This document shows, piece after piece, positions 61,856 through 64,000 of a stretch of 64,000 nt of DNA (within the stretch, counting starts at the first letter, position 1; each line of letters opens with the position of its first letter). Source of the stretch: Chiridota heheva (taxonomy: Eukaryota; Echinodermata; Holothuroidea; Apodida; Chiridotidae); NCBI GenBank assembly GCA_020152595.1, contig JAIGNY010001587.1, positions 1,646,001-1,710,000 on the forward strand, given 5' to 3'. A program made the translations under genes and the position numbers. The notes under the pieces were generated by a model. That model ran no database searches. It had not been told where the DNA came from and was given only the letters and a program-made list of their open reading frames with translations.

Positions 61856-61927
61856 CGCATGATGCAACGAGCAGTGGATATACATCGGCAAAGGGTTTAC
61901 ACGGCACCCCAAGGGCTTCAGAGAAAT
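61856..61927 (+). CDS. Exon d of the unrecognised plus-strand gene
   Basis: 72 bp, acceptor CTCTGTCCTTTAG|C and donor AGAAAT|GTATGT, phase 0 at both ends, encoding RMMQRAVDIHRQRVYTAPQG followed by LQRN. It continues exon c in frame. Basic, helix-prone composition unlike exon c, so a folded segment may follow downstream. The gene runs on beyond this exon; no further exon is certain before 64,000. Confidence 0.72.
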
Positions 61928-63035
61928 GTATGTCTGTTTACAATTGCATGCTTCCTTGTATCCATATGCTGTACCGGAATGTAATCCCCCAGTAGAGTAT
62001 GTGCACCAACACCATCCCTGCACATGTGCTAATACTCTCCTAATCACCAGTCAAGGAATAGTAACAATCAAAAGACAGTCCTTTCTTGCCTCCTCGTGGA
62101 CATAATAGCATCTCCTGTATCTATACTAGGCATTTCAGTAATGGATGCTATATATTTTATTGTTTCTTTGCATTTGAAAAATTGCTTAATTTGAGTGTTT
62201 AGTTCTGCTATTGATTACTAAAAATGACTGCTTTCCACACTGTCAGTGAGTACAGTGTGTCCACGGGGGGCATGTATTAACACTGCTGGAGAGGATTGTA
62301 TTTGACATTACATAGTCCATAATTTGCAAATGCTAGAGCTTTGAAGACCAAATAACAGTTTCATTGCTATCTTTTATAGCTATATTGCTATACCTCAATA
62401 CATGATCCTATAATGCTTATAGATGTTTAATTTCATTTTTGTACAAATTTTATGCAAGTGTAAATTATGACAAAAGCATCAGAATGCTTGGGCATGTTTA
62501 GCAGTGACAAATTTAAGGGGTCACTGGAGAACATGCCCCTCATGAAATACAAAATCTATGAAAAATCAATCAAGCTTAAAGAAATTGAATCCAGTTTTAT
62601 TTGTCATAAAAGCAGCTTCTCTTATGTTACGCAGGCTTCAAGTGGCCTGTTGTAGTGCCACTGCAGGCTTGATTGCCAAAGGCACGATAAGTGAAATAGT
62701 GCCACGGCAATGCTGTGGTGGGCGCTACAGCCCTGTTATGCCTGGAACAATGAGTACATTGAGGAATCTGTGCTCACTTATCGCTCAAGTTTTAACCCAA
62801 GATTCAAGCATGAGAAAATCCGAGATCCAACACTGGTGGAGGTGTTTTTTTATTGTTGAATAAAGAATCAGTCAAAACATCTGTTTCGCTGAAATAGGGC
62901 TGTAGCCAGTCTTTTGGATTGGGGGGGTTGCAGAACAAAAGAACAATTGCTGACTCATATAGCTTTTTCTTTCTAAAATTGTGTCAAAATAGTGGCTCTT
63001 TAAAGTGTTCAGAGGCTAAGTTCATTGCCACTCAA
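61928..63035. other. Probable intron, no further exon recognised
   Basis: A possible acceptor before 62,636 opens only seven codons. No other candidate has both splice sites and a frame. Confidence 0.4.
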
Positions 63036-63418
63036 TCTGGACCTTTTAGCAAACTTTCTGGACCTTCTAGCAAACTTTCTGGACCTTTTAGCAAACTTTC
63101 TGGACCTTTTAGCAAAATTTCTGGACCTTTTAGCAAACTTCCTGGACCTTTTAGCAAACTTTCTGGACCTTTTAGCAAATTTTCTGGACCTTTCAGCAAA
63201 CTTTCTGGACCTTTTAGCAAACTTTCTGGACCTTTTAGCAAACTTTCTGGACCTTTTAGCAAAGACCTTTTAGCAAACTTTCTGGACCTTTTAGCAAACT
63301 TTCTGGACCTTTTAGCAAACTTTCTGGACCTTTTAGCAAACTTTCTGGACCTTTTAGCAAACTTTCTGGACCTTTTAGCAAACTTTCTGGACCTTTTAGC
63401 AAACTTTCTGGACCTTTT
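63036..63418. repeat. 21-bp minisatellite, about 18 copies
   Basis: The unit is CTGGACCTTTTAGCAAACTT plus T, 21 bp, with point variants (CTTCTAG, AAAATTT, CCTGG, TTCAG) mainly in the left half and a nearly invariant right half. One copy at about 63,262 is shortened to AGCAAAGACCTTTTAGC, which shifts the phase. Frames open across it (F-S-K-L-S-G-P on the plus strand) result from the period. Confidence 0.95.
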
Positions 63419-63839
63419 TACCTTCTGGAGAGCCGTTGGGCGGCCGGATGACCCCCCTGGTTACACCCATGGGTTTAGGTAATGTTTTCTGATTATGTGC
63501 GGCTCCTGTCATGTTGCCTGCTGTGCTTGGCAAGGAAGAAACAGTCTTGAAATCTTTTTTGACAAATAAAGATGAATGCTTGATCTGCAAGTTGAACAGT
63601 CAGAGGCTTTATCGCTGACCCTCCCAGTTATTCTTGACAACAAGGACTACATATGGCATAGTTATTCTTGACAACAAGGACTACATATGGCATAGTACAA
63701 TAATGTTTATTTTCAAAGTGGAAATTGAACATATGAAAAAGAACCTTATTTGGACAATTGGACAATGCAACAAAAACAACCAGTTTTTAAGGTATTGTGT
63801 TATAGTAATTTATTTATCAAAATACATATATATGGTCAA

Positions 63840-63843
<4 letters not shown>
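63419..63843. other. Spacer with 34-bp tandem duplication
   Basis: TTATTCTTGACAACAAGGAC plus CTACATATGGCATAG-like sequence occurs twice at about 63,629-63,695. Otherwise nothing recognised. Confidence 0.5.
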
Positions 63844-63877
<34 letters not shown>

Positions 63878-63902
63878 ATGTATATATATATATATATATA
63901 TA
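63844..63902. repeat. (TA)n microsatellite
   Basis: Alternating TA broken once by CTATG at 63,876-63,880. Confidence 0.95.
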
Positions 63903-64000
63903 AGGTGCATTCAACATAATTGAATAATAAATCCACGTGTTGATCCATAAAAGTAAAAACAAAATACAGGAAGATGATGATGTCTATTGAATCAACTTTA

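Noticed and set aside
62622-62655. Exon after TTACGCAG near 62,635
   Set aside because: No polypyrimidine tract and a stop after seven codons.
62919-63482. 187-codon frame with F-S-K-L-S-G-P repeats
   Set aside because: Caused by the 21-bp minisatellite; the repeat phase changes within it, and no splice sites or domain are seen.

Overview
The window looks like AT-rich metazoan nuclear DNA, most likely from a marine invertebrate. The evidence is GT-AG introns with good polypyrimidine tracts, several classes of non-LTR retrotransposon fragment, a Ty3/gypsy-type LTR element, hAT-like and Harbinger-like miniature transposons, tRNA-derived SINE heads and large micro- and minisatellites. Nothing is prokaryotic: there are no operons, Shine-Dalgarno sites or dense coding. 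The word TAGGCCTA and the mix of repeat families would suit a deuterostome such as an echinoderm or hemichordate, but that placement is a weak inference.

Layout. 0-8.3 kb: mostly featureless DNA with a reversed LINE tail (0.3-0.9), a Harbinger-like MITE (1.4-1.7), three or four short hAT-like MITEs, a CR1/L2-like reverse transcriptase tail (4.2-4.7) and a foldback at 6.2-6.4. 8.3-16 kb: almost entirely repeats. These are a family with a 570-bp tandem duplication (8.3-9.85), a 305-bp tandem array (10.1-11.1), an 18-bp minisatellite (11.4-11.9), a degenerate array (12.2-13.85), and an element bounded by long inverted repeats (13.88-15.71) holding a roughly 394-bp (AAT)n tract. 16-25 kb: a tRNA-like SINE head, LINE tails, and two copies of one roughly 1.05-kb hAT-like element, one inside a LINE and one inside a (TA)n tract. 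25-29 kb: a small putative two-exon gene on the minus strand and a putative first coding exon on the plus strand, head to head. 29.6-38.6 kb: a Ty3/gypsy element on the minus strand with two nearly identical 1.15-kb LTRs and several breaks in its coding region. 38.6-64 kb: four spliced exons of one plus-strand gene (42,893; 48,530; 58,930; 61,856), separated by introns filled with minisatellites, nested hAT-like elements, SINEs and LINE fragments.

The best-supported host gene is the plus-strand gene. Three consecutive exons join in phase 1 and the fourth joins in phase 0, all with open reading frames and consensus splice sites. The product is Ser/Thr/Pro-rich, acidic and probably disordered, with repeated W-E-P motifs. 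I do not recognise the family. If the candidate start exon at 27,368 belongs to it, the gene spans at least 34.6 kb and the Ty3 element sits antisense in its first or second intron.

I found no clear previously undescribed functional system. The most informative observations are an (AAT)n expansion whose unexpanded seed survives in a paralogous copy 4 kb away, nested transposons with readable target-site duplications, a young LTR element whose LTRs carry a 75-bp duplicated block yet whose coding region is heavily frameshifted, a perfect 43-bp palindrome, and an inverted promoter-like duplicate with a TATA box next to a tRNA-like head.
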